Below, in pieces: positions 20,061 to 30,538 of a DNA stretch of 64,000 nt. The stretch is from Prorocentrum cordatum (Eukaryota > Sar > Dinophyceae > Prorocentrales > Prorocentraceae). The translations under genes and the position numbers were made by a program. The stretch lies in the NCBI GenBank assembly GCA_963575745.1, contig CAUYUJ010010447.1:171186-235185 (forward strand). The letters are read 5' to 3'. The notes under the pieces were generated by a model, which was given only the letters and a program-made list of their open reading frames with translations, had not been told where the DNA came from and made no database searches. How positions within the stretch are numbered: position 1 is the first letter of the stretch; each line of letters opens with the position of its first letter.

Positions 20061-20351
20061 AGGAGACCGTGGACACGCGTATGGCCTACAGGGGCACCAG
20101 GGCTGACGGGGAGCTGAAGCTCAGCTTCCAGGCGGACAGCGACGGCCAGTACGTGCTGCTCTGCGGGGCCCCCTGCAGCTGGTGGTGCAACGGCAACGCC
20201 GGCTTCGTGTCCTCGAAGTCGCAGCGCTGGTGGCCCAAGGACGGGCCCGAGCGTAAGAACGTGAGCGACTTGACATTCTCCATCGACGGCCGCGACATCT
20301 CCGGCGGCGAGCTGACCAGGCTGCACGACGAGATGTTCCACCAGGAGACTG
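20061..20351 (+). CDS. probable C-terminal-region exon of the SGNH-type gene
   Basis: Bounded by a textbook acceptor (TACTTCTCCCTCGTGCCAG) and donor (ACTG|GTAAGT). The 97 codons start and end in the same phase and read ETVDTRMAYRG, then ELKLSFQADSDGQYVLLCGA, PCSWWCNGN and a closing VSDLTFSIDGRDISGGELTR. The beta-rich, Trp/Cys-bearing pattern resembles, as far as I remember, the C-terminal domain that follows the SGNH fold in the algal/fungal proteins. Membership in the same gene rests on orientation and this resemblance. Exon quality itself is good. No terminal exon was found downstream. Confidence 0.6.
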
Positions 20352-21189
20352 GTAAGTTCTGCCCAGGGTGCAAGAACCCAATGGACCTCTGCCAGCCGGT
20401 GGCCAAGGTGGCCAAGGGCAGGCACACGGTCGGGGCAAGGGTTGAGCCCCGCACCAGGGCCGCGATCGCCCCAGCCGATGTCCCGCACATGCAGGAGGGT
20501 GAGGAGATGTTCGTCGAAATATTGGAGATGTTGGTGGTGGGGTGACCGGACGGCCACCTGTGGAACATGCTGTACCTTTGTGTCTGCTCCGTCTCTCGTT
20601 CCACCCCGCAGCAGGCATCGCTACGCCACCACCACCACGCTGGATCAGAGACATCCAGGGCCCCAAGATAGTATAGAGACCCTCCTGGCCTCGCCACGAG
20701 GCCGCAGTTGTACACCACCCGCGAGGGCCAAGAGATGGCCATGGCCGGGCCTGGTCGTGGTGCACACGTGCCTCCTGCAGATTCCAAGCGCGCGCCAGCT
20801 GCAGACAAGCTCAAGGCAAGCTGGCCGACCCCCGCTTCCAAACAAAAGCGAGCAGCATGAGTCGGGGATCGTTCTCTTATTCATTGTTTTGCCGATCGGC
20901 GCGGGCCCTCGCCCCCCCCCATGGAGTAGACCTTGGCTGTTTGTGGCGCCTGTTTCGAGCAGGCGGAGTCTCCCCCACATGATTTGTGCCGCGAACACAA
21001 TTATGCAGATGTCCAGAGCCAGCCCCCCTTCCCTCCCCCCCTTCCCCCTTCCGACCCTTTCACTTGGCGGGAGCCAGCTACCGCTGTTCAGTCTCGTCCG
21101 TCAATCCGCTTCATCCGTATCACCAGAGAGTGATTGCACCGACGGGGTTCTTGCTTATACCCTTCAGTGCTCAGTGCCCGGTCGGTTGC
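20352..21189. other. downstream of last recognised exon, nothing firm
   Basis: A CACCCCGCAG acceptor-like site lies near 20612, but no recognisable coding follows. Confidence 0.4.
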
Positions 21190-21524
21190 TCTTTGGGGCT
21201 TCTTTTTGGAACCAGCTGGGCCCCAAAAGAGGCCCAGCAGGGCCCCTTGTTTGCCGTGTTTTCATTCCTCATGTATTAGGTCACCCCCCATGACCACCCG
21301 CCCGAGTTTCTGCTCCTGCCGTTTCTTCATCCTCGAATCCGTGCGCTGGGTTTCGCTTGGGTTTTGAAGCGAGCAGGGCCCCAAAAGAGATCATAAAGGG
21401 CCCCTTGGCGGGCCCTTTTCTCAGCCCCTCATGGAGGTCAACCCCCACATGACCACCCGCCCGAGTGTCTGGTTCTTCCGTTTCTTCACCTTCGACCTTT
21501 TGCGTCGGGTTGCGCGTGGTGTTT
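21190..21524. repeat. two-unit direct duplication, about 165 bp
   Basis: GGGCCCCAAAAGAGGCCCAG, CATGACCACCCGCCCGAG and TTCCGTTTCTTCA boxes occur twice in the same order (about 21215-21375 and 21388-21520), ending where an F1 element begins. Confidence 0.65.
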
Positions 21525-21752
21525 AGGCCTCCCAGATGGGGTCGGCGTAGATGGGGTCGGGGGATCGCGCCGCATCGCCGATGCATCGGCGATGCGGCTC
21601 GATGTAGAGCCCGATGCTCTCCGCGCTGGCGTCGCCGATACACCGCCGACGTCGCCGATGCATCGGCGATGCATCGGCGGGCGATCTCCGATGAATGAAT
21701 CGCCGATGTGTCGGCGATGCGGCGCGACCCTCCGACCCCATCCAGGAGGCCT
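21525..21752. repeat. F1 TIR element, copy 4
   Basis: Left AGGCCTCCCAGATGGGGTCG then GCGTAGATGGGGTCGGGGG; right GACCCTCCGACCCCATCCAG then GAGGCCT. Core made of GCCGATGCATCGGCGATGC units. The cleanest copy of the family. Confidence 0.8.
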
Positions 21753-21867
21753 CTGGTTCCGCCTGGTGCCCGGTCGGTTGCCCGCGTGTAGGTCTGGCGA
21801 CGGGTCTCTCGCCGGCGGCCCGGTCGGTGGCCCGCCTTTGGGCGCCTCGTCGTGGGCGCCCCCGATC

Positions 21868-22048
21868 CCCCCCCCCTCCTCCTCCCCCTCCTCCTCCTCT
21901 CCCTCCTCCTCCTCCTCCTCCTCCTCCTCCTTCTCCTCCTCCTCCTCCTCCTCCTCCTCCTCCTCCTCCTCCTCCTCCTCCTCCTCCTCCTCCTCTCCTC
22001 CTCCTCCCCCTCCTCCCCCCCTCCTCCTCCCCCTCCTCCTCGTCCTGG
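21868..22048 (-). repeat. (TCC)n microsatellite
   Basis: About 180 bases of TCC with some CCC interruptions. Confidence 0.95.
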
Positions 22049-22387
22049 CGCCTTCTTAGTCTGCATGGGCCGCCCGCCGGGCATGTGCTCGCCCCGCCCG
22101 GCCCGGCTCCCCGCGGCGCCAGAGGTGGTGGTGAGGCATCGAGCCAACACGCCACGGCGCCAACATCGCAGAGCGGATTTCGCTCGGAAAGCAATGAGAT
22201 GGGCCCGGATGGCCGAATTTCGCTCCGGATTTCGAAGTGAATTCTTGACGCTTCGCGTATCCCCACCAGGCCTGATCCGCGGCCCTGCGCGCGTTAGGTA
22301 ATTTAGTCGCGTCCGCGGCCCGTTCGCGACCTTGCGCCGCTGGCGCTTCCGCCTGCGGCTGTAAAAGAAACAGTATCCCCACCAGCC

Positions 22388-22972
22388 CATCCTACACCAG
22401 GCACTCGAACGAAGAGCGCCGATGATCGGCAGCTGTTCTCCTCCCCTCTTCCTCCTTCTCCTCCGCCTTCTCCGCCTCTTCCTCCTCTCCTCCTCCTCCC
22501 TCTCCTCCTCCTCCTCCTCCTCCTCCTCCTCCTCCTCCTCCTCCTCCTCCTCATCCCTCCTCCTCCTCCTCCGCCTCTTCCTCCTCCCTGGTGGCGTATT
22601 GGACGTATCTTTGAACGTTTTGGTGGGCTCTTGGGCCATGCGGGCGGGCGGGCGGCGCTCCGCCCGCCCGCGCGCAGAGCCCAAGAGGGGGTCCAAGACG
22701 TCTTTTGGAACAATCTTGGAGGAGATCGATCAACGAAGGGGGGTTCCCTGATTACAGCCCCCCCCCCCAGGAGCCACGATCCTCGTGAGGGGTGTCGAAT
22801 TGTAGCCTTCCCAGGAGTCGATCTTGGACGCTCTAACTACCCGCGGCCCCCCCTGTCCAGGTCAGTGGGGAGGGGGTAGGGGGAGGGGTAAACCCCTCCC
22901 CGAAGGGGAAGAAGGAGGGGTGGAAGAGGAAACGCTCTAAACCACCGACGCCCAGAGGGCTGGTGGGATTTG
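22388..22972. repeat. F3 element, copy 3, with internal (TCC)n
   Basis: Starts CCCACCAGCCCATCC and ends AGAGGGCTGGTGGGATT. Contains a (TCC)n tract at 22440-22590, a GCGGGCGGGCGGCGCTCCGC palindrome near 22645 and the GAGGGGTAAACCCCTCCCCG module. A separate left end (TTGACGCTTCGCGTATCCCC) lies at 22244-22268. Confidence 0.6.
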
Positions 22973-23147
22973 AAGTGGATTGTTTCTTGGGCCGGAAATG
23001 GAGACTGCAAAACATCCACGTGAACCTCACTCTGTTTTTCGCTCGCCTTTTTCGGGGTTCTGCATAAACAGAAATCCTCGCAACAATCCGCTGCAGCAGG
23101 CATGCGAGGTCGGTGCAGTGAAACTAACATACCAATACTATATTAGG

Positions 23148-23317
23148 GGGTGGGCAGAAACCCCACCCTGACACGTCGATTAGTGAATTGTCCGTTGTCC
23201 GTTCTTGAGAGGGCGCCACGGCCGTTCTTTTCCAGGCTTGCGACGGCCAGGTTGGGCCTGATGTTGTTTTCACTGCAACACCTGTTTTACGAAAAGGGGG
23301 CTCTGTCCATTTCCTCG
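23148..23317. repeat. F11 TIR element, copy 2
   Basis: GGGTGGGCAGAAACCCCACC at the left, GGGGGCTCTGTCCATTTCC at the right, body beginning CTGACACGTCGATTAG as in the copy at 774. Confidence 0.55.
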
Positions 23318-23590
23318 ATGTGCTCGACCAGACGTAAGAGTGACCCTTCGACGGAGTGACCTCGAGTGCGGGCTCTCTGGGGTCCGGCGATCGCCGAACG
23401 CGATGCGCCGGTAGCGCCTTGCGCGCCTGTGTGGTCCCCGCGCGGCCCCCCGAAAAGCCGCGCACTCCTTGCGCGTAACCGATCCGTGTGCGTCGCCCTC
23501 CCAGCGGCGACGCGCCCGCCGAGGAAGCTTGCAGCACGCGCGCGGCGGCGGACGCTTGCTGGCCATATACAGCTCGGGAAGTGATCTCCT

Positions 23591-23730
23591 ACCCTGACAC
23601 GTCGATTAAGGAAGTGGCCGTTTTCGGTTCGCGAGAGGGCGTCGCGGCCGTCATTTTTGCGGGTCCAGGTCCGTCGGTTTCGGTCCTAGGCCGTTTTCAC
23701 TAAGGGGAGGTTTACTCAAGGGAGGTTTGC
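23591..23730. repeat. F11 element, copy 3
   Basis: Body CTGACACGTCGATTAAGG, GAGAGGGCGTCGCGGCCGTC as in copies 1 and 2; ends are poorly kept. Confidence 0.45.
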
Positions 23731-23951
23731 CCACCGCCGAAAGATGCTTCTGCTATATTCGGCGGCAAGCCTGGGGGGGGGGAGTGAGAAGGGGTGGGCC
23801 TTGGCAGAAGGCTCGGAAGCTCCTCGGCCCTCCGGGCAGTGCCCTAAGCCTTCCCCGAAGACAGAGAAGACCTCCCGGAAGGTCCGAGGCCCTCTGAGAG
23901 GCCCCGCCTCCTGCTGAGAGCGCCTTCTCCAACTCACGTCCGCCCCCGAAT

Positions 23952-25170
23952 TTGTTTGTTCCTCCTCCTCCTCCTCCTCCTCCTCCTCCTCCTCCGGGAC
24001 GATCCAGGCACCCCCGGAGCGCTCTCGGCGAGGTGCAGCTGCTGGCACGCATCCGGAGGCTGGAAGACAGCCGAGGACCGACGAAGACGCCAGAAAACCT
24101 CGGAGCTCGAAGTTCGAACCTCGAAGCCCCCCCCCCCTCGCTCGCCGCCGATAGATCTTCTGGCAGGACTTGCGCACCCATGGAGGACGCATAGTCAGGG
24201 TGTCCTTGCCACAAGGACATACCAGTATCATGTGTCCTCCTTGGACGCAATGGAGGAGGAGGAGGAGGAGGAGGAGGAGGAGGAGGAGGAGGAGGAGGAG
24301 GAGGTGTTTCCTCGTCACAGGAGGCACGAGGACCTTGTGCGTCCCACACGGGCCCCTCAAGGGGTGCGCGCTGGCCTGGGGCTTCTCTGGGGGGGAGGCC
24401 TTGGCGTGTGCAGGCGAGAGGCCTCCCGGAAGCTCTGGCGAGGGGCGAACGACGCCCCAGACGCCTAGAGCCGGGATGCTCCTCCTGCTCCTCCTCCTCC
24501 TGCTCCTCCCCCCCCTTCTTCCACGAAGAGGGAGAGAGCGAGAGAGAGAGAGAGAGGGAGAGAAGGAGAGGGAGAGAGAACGAGAAAGAGATCGAGTCAG
24601 ACAGGCACAGGAAGTGCGAGAGAAAGAGAGAGAGAGAGAGAGAACACAACATATAAAAGTAGACAAACGGAAATAGGCAGTGAGAGAGAGAGAGAGAGAG
24701 AAAACGAGAGCGAGAGCTTATCAGCATCACAGTGACGATGAACGAGGTCAGGGCGCTGCGGGGCGCGGTGCCGCGACAGGCGAGGCCGTGTGGGCCTTGT
24801 CGGCAGCACAGCATGTGTCGCGGCGAGGTCGAGAGAGAGAGAGGGTTGGTTGGAGCTGGCCTGTACAGAAGAAGAGGAGGAGGAGGAGGAGGAGGAGGAG
24901 GAGGAGCAACATGGTTGGATAATGGTTGAGGGAGGGGGAGGAGAAGGAGATGGAGTAGGATCATGGTTGGAGGAGGCGATGGAGGAGGAGGAGAAGGAGG
25001 AGGAGAAGGCGGAGGAGCAAACTGGTTGGATAATGGTTGAGGAGGGGGAAAGAGGAGAAGGAGGTGGAGTAGGATCATGGTTGGAGGAGGAGGAGGAGGA
25101 CGCGGAGGATGAGGAGGAGGAGGTTGGAGGAGGGTTGGAGGAGGAGGGGGAGGAGGAGAAGGATCGTCTC
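23952..25170. repeat. cluster of purine/pyrimidine microsatellites
   Basis: (TCC)n at 23952-23995, a copy of the 14300-type repeat at 23996-24110, (GGA)n at 24248-24305, (AG)n at 24530-24720 and interrupted GGA at 24870-25170. The long frames crossing this area are low-complexity Ser/Leu/Pro or Glu/Arg strings. No gene seen. Confidence 0.85.
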
Positions 25171-25448
25171 TGCCGGGTCGTTTCGGTCGGTGGAGGGGGG
25201 GGCGCGCGCCGCCCCCCTGCCGCAGAGCGAGAGGGAGGGCTGGCTGGGGCCTGGCCGGGCCGCCCCGTGCACAGCTGCTCGCCCCCCTCGCCTGGCACCG
25301 CGACGTCAACTCGCACAACGTGCTGGTCAGGCCGCGCGCGATGGCCTCTCCCGTGCCCCCCCCCCCCTCCGGCCGGCCGCCTCCCGTCCGCGCTCGGCGG
25401 GAGCCGCTCGGGGGCCCCCCCAGACGGGATGGTGACCACACCGCGGGG

Positions 25449-26672
25449 CGAGTCGGGGGGGGTGCTCAGAGGAGGAAGCGGAACCCACACCTCTGCTTTT
25501 TCCTCGGGTCCCAGCTTGTGGGCCTCCTCGGAGGCCCTCGTAGCCACCGCTGGATTCGCCTCGAAATCTTGGTCAGAACGCACCCGGGGAGAGGTCCGGG
25601 GAGTAGCTTTTGGTTTCCCCAGATTCGGGGTCGCCGCGCGGCTTGGGAGGTCGGGCCGTTTTCCCAGGAGGTTTCGGGCGACTGGGGCATCCGAGGCCCC
25701 AAAGTCTTGCGTTTGCGGACCGTGCGGTGAGGTCTCTCGGGGTGCCGAGGTCAGCCGCACGGTCTGTCACCGCTCTGTTTCGGGCCTCCAACGTGTCAGG
25801 CTCGTCGTCGTTGTCGTCGCCGTCGCCGTCGCCGTCGCGTCCGTCGTGGTGGTGGTTGTGGTCGTCGTTGTTGTCGTCGCGGCGAGCCGAGGCTGGAGGT
25901 TTGAGTCATTGGGCACCTAGAATTTCGCGCACCAAAGGTGAAGTCGGGCGTGTCCCTCTACAGGAGGTTCAAAATCGGTCAAACAAATAATATTGGAACG
26001 ACTCATTACCTATTCTCGATATGTTTTAAAACATGTTTCGAGTACTTTTCAACTTTCGCCCAAAATCCGTTTGTAGGGGACATGCCCAAACTAATCCTAG
26101 ACTTTCGCGCACCAAAGGTAAGTCTTGATTTTGATTTCTCTTACAATGGGAACCCATGCCAACAAACATCCTGCTTGCCTCAAGGGTGCCCTGGGTTTCT
26201 TGGGTTTCGATGTATCTGCTGTGGAAAGCGTGACGTTCCCACACCAAGAATGAATGGACGTTCTGGGGTCTCAGGGTTGGGTTTCTTGTGGAAGGTTTCT
26301 TGTGGTCGGGCTCCTACTGTACGTGTAGCCGACGAGGAAGTGAAAGGAGGCAGGCCTTTGAGAAACCCTCTGCGGCTCTGGTCTAGGCGTCTAGGCCTCT
26401 CGGATAGGGTCAAAACAGATGGGGTCGGAAGATCGCGCTGCATCCCAGATGCATCGCCGATGCGAGTCGATGTGGAGCACGATTCTCTCTGCGCTGGCGT
26501 CGTCGAAGCTCCGCCGACGTCGCCGATGTATCGCCGATGCGTCGTGATCCTCCAACCCCATCTACTCGGAACCCAAATTGGAGGCCTCGAAACACAACGA
26601 GTTCGTGGCCTGACTCAGGTCATCGGTTATCAGGGGGGGGGGTCCCGAAACATGCGGGCGGTTGTCTCCGAA
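25449..26672. repeat. segmental duplicate, left copy (unit A)
   Basis: About 1.22 kb, about 99% identical by eye to 27359-28582. It contains a partly worn F10 element (25465-25640), a (GTC)n tract (25803-25885), two boxes TTTCGCGCACCAAAGGT (near 25920 and 26101), a repeat shared with 4918-5075, and F1 copy 5. Nothing looks like a gene. Confidence 0.9.
26393..26587. repeat. F1 TIR element, copy 5
   Basis: Left AGGCCTCTCGGATAGGGTC then ACAGATGGGGTCGGAAGATC; right TGATCCTCCAACCCCATCTA then CCAAATTGGAGGCCT. Lies inside unit A; copy 6 is its duplicate. Confidence 0.7.
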
Positions 26673-26686
26673 ACGTTTTCCCGAAA

Positions 26687-27358
26687 TGCTTCGACCCGAT
26701 CGCTTCGATTACGGTCGTTCCTGGGCGAGCTTTACTCGTCCAGTGTCGGGGACCTCGAGGCGACTTGGTAGTGGTCAATGTACATATGCCTTACACGTGC
26801 GATGACGTTCGTATCTATCATCAGTACTTACGCCTCATCAATGCCGCCCTTCCTGCGGCTGCGCATACCATGGTTTTCATTCTGGGAGACTGGAACTTCT
26901 GTACGATGGAGGATGGTAGGTCTCTTGTCTCAGGGGAGGTTGGGCCTGGGGACCGTTTGCAATGTGATGCTTTTCAGGAGCATTGTAGCCACTGGTGTGA
27001 ATTGTACCAACCCGACCCAACCAGAAGGGATATTGCGAATCGGGAACTGAGGGGGCTGGCCAGATTAGATCGGATTTACACGACCTTTCCTGCAGGTATT
27101 CTTAATGATATGACCGTTGTTGTCAACGCTGCCGGCGCCCTCATGCATCCAGGGGCCTCCTCCGATCACATTCCCGTGACTGCCACTGTTTCCCTCCCGA
27201 CCCCGAAGGGTCGTTTCTCGGTTCCGAAAAGGATCAGCCAGCATGCCGACTACCACAGAATGGTTTCCGAACAGCTTCGGGAGCTGACGCTCCCTTCGGA
27301 CCCTGCACAGAAACTCGCGAGGGTGAAAGAAGTTTTTGGTGCGGCAGCTGTGGAATTT
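26687..27358 (+). mobile_element. LINE fragment (endonuclease part of ORF2)
   Basis: Near identical (about eight differences by eye in 672 bp) to 31112-31783 of the LINE at 29393. It encodes the stretch with ILGDWNF and the ASSDHIPV motif and its frame is still open, but both ends are cut inside the coding region. It lies exactly between the two copies of the 1.2-kb unit. It is not a self-sufficient element. Confidence 0.9.
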
Positions 27359-28582
27359 CGAGTCGGGGGTGGTGCTCAGAGGAGGAAGCGGAACCCACAC
27401 CTCTGCTTTTTCCTCGGGTCCCAGCTTGTGGGCCTCCTCGGAGGCCCTCGTAGCCACCGCTGGATTCGCCTCGAAATCTTGGTCAGAACGCACCCGGGGA
27501 GAGGTCCGGGGAGTAGCTTTTGGTTTCCCCAGATTCGGGGTCGCCGCGCGGCTTGGGAGGTCGGGCCGTTTTCCCAGGAGGTTTCGGGCGACTGGGGCAT
27601 CCGAGGCCCCAAAGTCTTGCGTTTGCGGACCGTGCGGTGAGGTCTCTCGGGGTGCCGAGGTCAGCCGCACGGTCTGTCACCGCTCTGTTTCGGGCCTCCA
27701 AAGTGTCAGGCTCGTCGTCGTTGTCGTCGCCGTCGCCGTCGCCGTCGCGTCCGTCGTGGTGGTGGTTGTGGTCGTCGTTGTTGTCGTCGCGGCGGGCCGA
27801 GGCTGGAGGTTTGAGTCATTGGGCACCTAGAATTTCGCGCACCAAAGGTGAAGTCGGGCGTGTCCCTCTACAGGAGGTTCAAAACCGGTCAAACAAATAA
27901 TATTGGAACGACTCATTACCTATTCTCGATATGTTTTAAAACATGTTTCGAGTACTGTTCAATTTTCGCCCACAATCCGTTTGTAGGGGACATGCCCAAA
28001 CTAATCCTAGACTTTCGCGCACCAAAGGTAAGTCTTGATTTTGATTTCTCTTACAATGGGAACCCATGCCAACAAACATCCTGCTTGCCTCAAGGGTGCC
28101 CTGGGTTTCTTGGGTTTCGATGTATCTGCTGTGGAAAGCGTGACGTTCCCACACCAAGAATGAATGGACGTTCTGGGGTCTCAGGGTTGGGTTTCTTGTG
28201 GAAGGTTTCTTGTGGTCGGGCTCCTACTGTACGTGTAGCCGACGAGGAAGTGAAAGGAGGCAGGCCTTTGAGAAACCCTCTGCGGCTCTGGTCTAGGCGT
28301 CTAGGCCTCTCGGATAGGGTCAAAACAGATGGGGTCGGAAGATCGCGCTGCATCCCAGATGCATCGCCGATGCGAGTCGATGTGGAGCACGATTCTCTCT
28401 GCGCTGGCGTCGTCGAAGCTCCGCCGACGTCGCCGATGTATCGCCGATGCGTCGTGATCCTCCAACCCCATCTACTCGGAACCCAAATTGGAGGCCTCGA
28501 AACACAACGAGTTCGTGGCCTGACTCATGTCATCGGTTATCAGGGGGGGGGTTCCCGAAACATGCGGGCGGTTGTCTCCGAA
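27359..28582. repeat. segmental duplicate, right copy (unit A')
   Basis: Duplicate of 25449-26672 at a distance of 1910 bp, with about ten base differences seen. It starts at the very base where the LINE fragment ends. Confidence 0.9.
28303..28497. repeat. F1 TIR element, copy 6
   Basis: Duplicate of copy 5, carried along in unit A'. Confidence 0.7.
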
Positions 28583-28587
28583 GAGTT

Positions 28588-29076
28588 TTCACACAGTTCG
28601 TGACCTCATAGGGAGATTCACCGAAGGCCTCAGTTGTAAGGTTCGCATGGCGGCGCCACCCATTTCGGCGCACACATCACACGCTTCGTGACCCCAGGGG
28701 TAGTTCCACCAACGGCCCCTGTGGCAGGCTCGAGAAGCGGCGCCGCCCTAATGTGGCGCACCCCTCGCTCGGTTCGTGGCCCCGTAGGGAGTTCAACCGA
28801 AGGCACAAGTGACAGGGTCCACATGTGTCTCCCTGCCTAAAGTCGGCACGCCCCTCATACGTTTCGTGTCCCCATGGGGAGCTTCACCGAAGGCCCCAAT
28901 CGAAGGGGTGCGCATGGCGGTGCCGCGCCATCGTGGTCCCAGGTTCGTGGTCCCAGGGGGAGTTCCACCGAATGCCCCCCTGGCAGGGTTCGCGTGGTGG
29001 CGCCGTCACACGGTTCGTGGCCCCATGGGGAGATCTTCCGAAGGCCTCGGGTGTAAGGTCCCTCGGCGGGTGTTGA
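28588..29076. repeat. about 88-bp minisatellite, some 6 units
   Basis: Units contain CACGCTTCGTGACCCCAGGG-like boxes, GAGTTCCACCGAAGGCCCC-like boxes and GCATGGCGGCGCC. The same unit forms a second array at 39075-39840. The units are diverged, so this array looks old. Confidence 0.8.
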
Positions 29077-29159
29077 CGACCCTTCTAAGGTCCTTTTCGC
29101 TCTTTATTCCCAACCCTCCTGCGTTGGGTTCTCGTTTTGAATAGAGCGCCGCTGTGCTC

Positions 29160-29382
29160 TCCAACCTCCCTCCCTCCTTCCTTCCTCCTCCCTCTCCTGC
29201 CTCCTCCTCCTGCTCCTCTTGCTCCTTTTCCTCATCCTCTTCTCCCTCCTACTTCTCCCCTCCTCCCCTCCTCCTCGTCCTTTTCCTCCTCCTCCTCCCC
29301 CTCCTCCTCCTCCTCCTCCTCCTCCTCCTCCTCCTCCTCCTCCTCCTCCTCCTCCTCCTCCTCCTCCTCCTCCTCCTCCTCT
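29160..29382 (-). repeat. (TCC)n microsatellite before the LINE
   Basis: Interrupted at first, then about 100 bases of pure TCC. Directly upstream, 29108-29142 (CAACCCTCCTGCGTTGGGTT) is an inverted copy of 10996-11030, next to the other large minisatellite. Confidence 0.9.
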
Positions 29383-29392
29383 AAGGTCGTGT

Positions 29393-29414
29393 TCCGTAGC
29401 CATTTTGGCTCAAG
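29393..29414 (+). other. dinoflagellate spliced leader (DinoSL) sequence in genomic DNA
   Basis: All 22 positions match the known DinoSL (first base T, allowed by its degenerate first position); the core reads CCGTAGCCATTTTGGCTC and is followed by AAG. No GT donor follows, as an SL RNA gene would need; instead the LINE leader region follows at once. It is therefore a reverse-transcribed leader, not an SL RNA gene. Confidence 0.93.
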
Positions 29415-29555
29415 GGGCTTTCTCCTGAACTTCCCAACCTCGCTCGAGGCGCCTGGTGGCCAGGCACCAAGGCCGGGAGCGGACGCGCTCCCCTGGCCCC
29501 GCGGGGCCGCTCTCCCTCGGCCGCTGCGGCCGCGCCTTCCCTCTTTCCGTGCGCC

Positions 29556-30524
29556 ATGCCGTCTGAAAATAGCTGGCCAGTTTCGCTCTCCTCAACTCCG
29601 CCAGCCTCCCCTGGAGGGACGAGTACCCCCCCTGCGGCGCCTGGAGGTACATCCGTGGAGGGAATGAGGGACACAGAGAAGATCCTCGCTGCCATGCGTG
29701 ACATGATCGCTCCTCTGTCGTCGTCGGTCGCCAGCCTGTCCAGTCATTTGAATCTCGGCGCGCAGGAGATAAAGCAACAGATCTCGGGAATCCAGGGTCA
29801 GATGATCGCAGCCGAGAAGAACTTCCAGACACTACAGCAGGCACGCACGGAACTGGCAAAACAGACAGCATCGAATTTCGAGCAGATGCGTGCGATCCAC
29901 GAGAAGGCCCTCCTGCAGTGCATTCAGGACCGTGAGACAGCAGAATCTGCCCTTCGGGATGAGCTCAAAGGAATGATCCAGACGATGCGTGACGAGATCC
30001 AGGACATTCAGAAAGCCGTCGAGCTTGGGACCCCGACACCTCGAGGGGAAGAAGAAAGGCAAGTCCGTCGGAAGGTTGAGTCTGGGCTAGCGGGTAACCC
30101 CTCGCGTCTTGTGCTTCTTGGATTCCCACGGCCGCTGATGGAGAAAACGCTATGTGAAGCCGTCCAGAGCATCCTCGCCCGCTGTGCTCCGTCCTCGTCT
30201 CAGGGTTCGATCCATGTCAAGGCCTTCGATTGCAGTAAGAAGGTGTTCCTGTACTTTGATTCCAACCTAGAGGCCTCCACGTTCCATGGAATGGCGTCGT
30301 CCGTGGGCGCGTTCCCTTTCCCGAACCCTGAGGGCGGTCCCGACTTACAGCTACGGGCCCGACGTGATCTCCCCCCCTCTTCCAGGAAGCTCTTCTACTA
30401 TCTCGGGAATATGCGACAGCATGTCTCCAGAATCTTCGGGGCGGACAAAGTGGGGTCCACGGGACTAGGAGGTGCAGTGTATGTGATGAAGGACAACGGA
30501 GTCCCTGTGCCAGTGGTTAAATAA
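29556..30524 (+). CDS. LINE ORF1 protein (coiled coil, RNA-binding type)
   Basis: 322 aa from the first ATG after the spliced leader (context GCGCCATGCC). Residues about 1-40 are Pro/Ser/Thr-rich and disordered. About 45-155 are heptad-like with many Gln, Glu and Lys (KQQISGIQGQMIAAEKNFQT is typical), suggesting a long coiled coil for trimer or oligomer formation. About 180-300 form an alpha/beta domain beginning SRLVLLGFPRP and containing KKVFLYFDSN, which resembles an RRM-like fold in LINE ORF1 proteins. Its expected role is to coat the LINE RNA. The frame is intact. Its stop is 8 nt before the first codon of the ORF2 frame, so ORF2 may be reached by reinitiation. Confidence 0.7.
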   Translation: MPSENSWPVSLSSTPPASPGGTSTPPAAPGGTSVEGMRDTEKILAAMRDMIAPLSSSVASLSSHLNLGAQEIKQQISGIQGQMIAAEKNFQTLQQARTELAKQTASNFEQMRAIHEKALLQCIQDRETAESALRDELKGMIQTMRDEIQDIQKAVELGTPTPRGEEERQVRRKVESGLAGNPSRLVLLGFPRPLMEKTLCEAVQSILARCAPSSSQGSIHVKAFDCSKKVFLYFDSNLEASTFHGMASSVGAFPFPNPEGGPDLQLRARRDLPPSSRKLFYYLGNMRQHVSRIFGADKVGSTGLGGAVYVMKDNGVPVPVVK

Positions 30525-30538
30525 GACTTTTATTGTTG

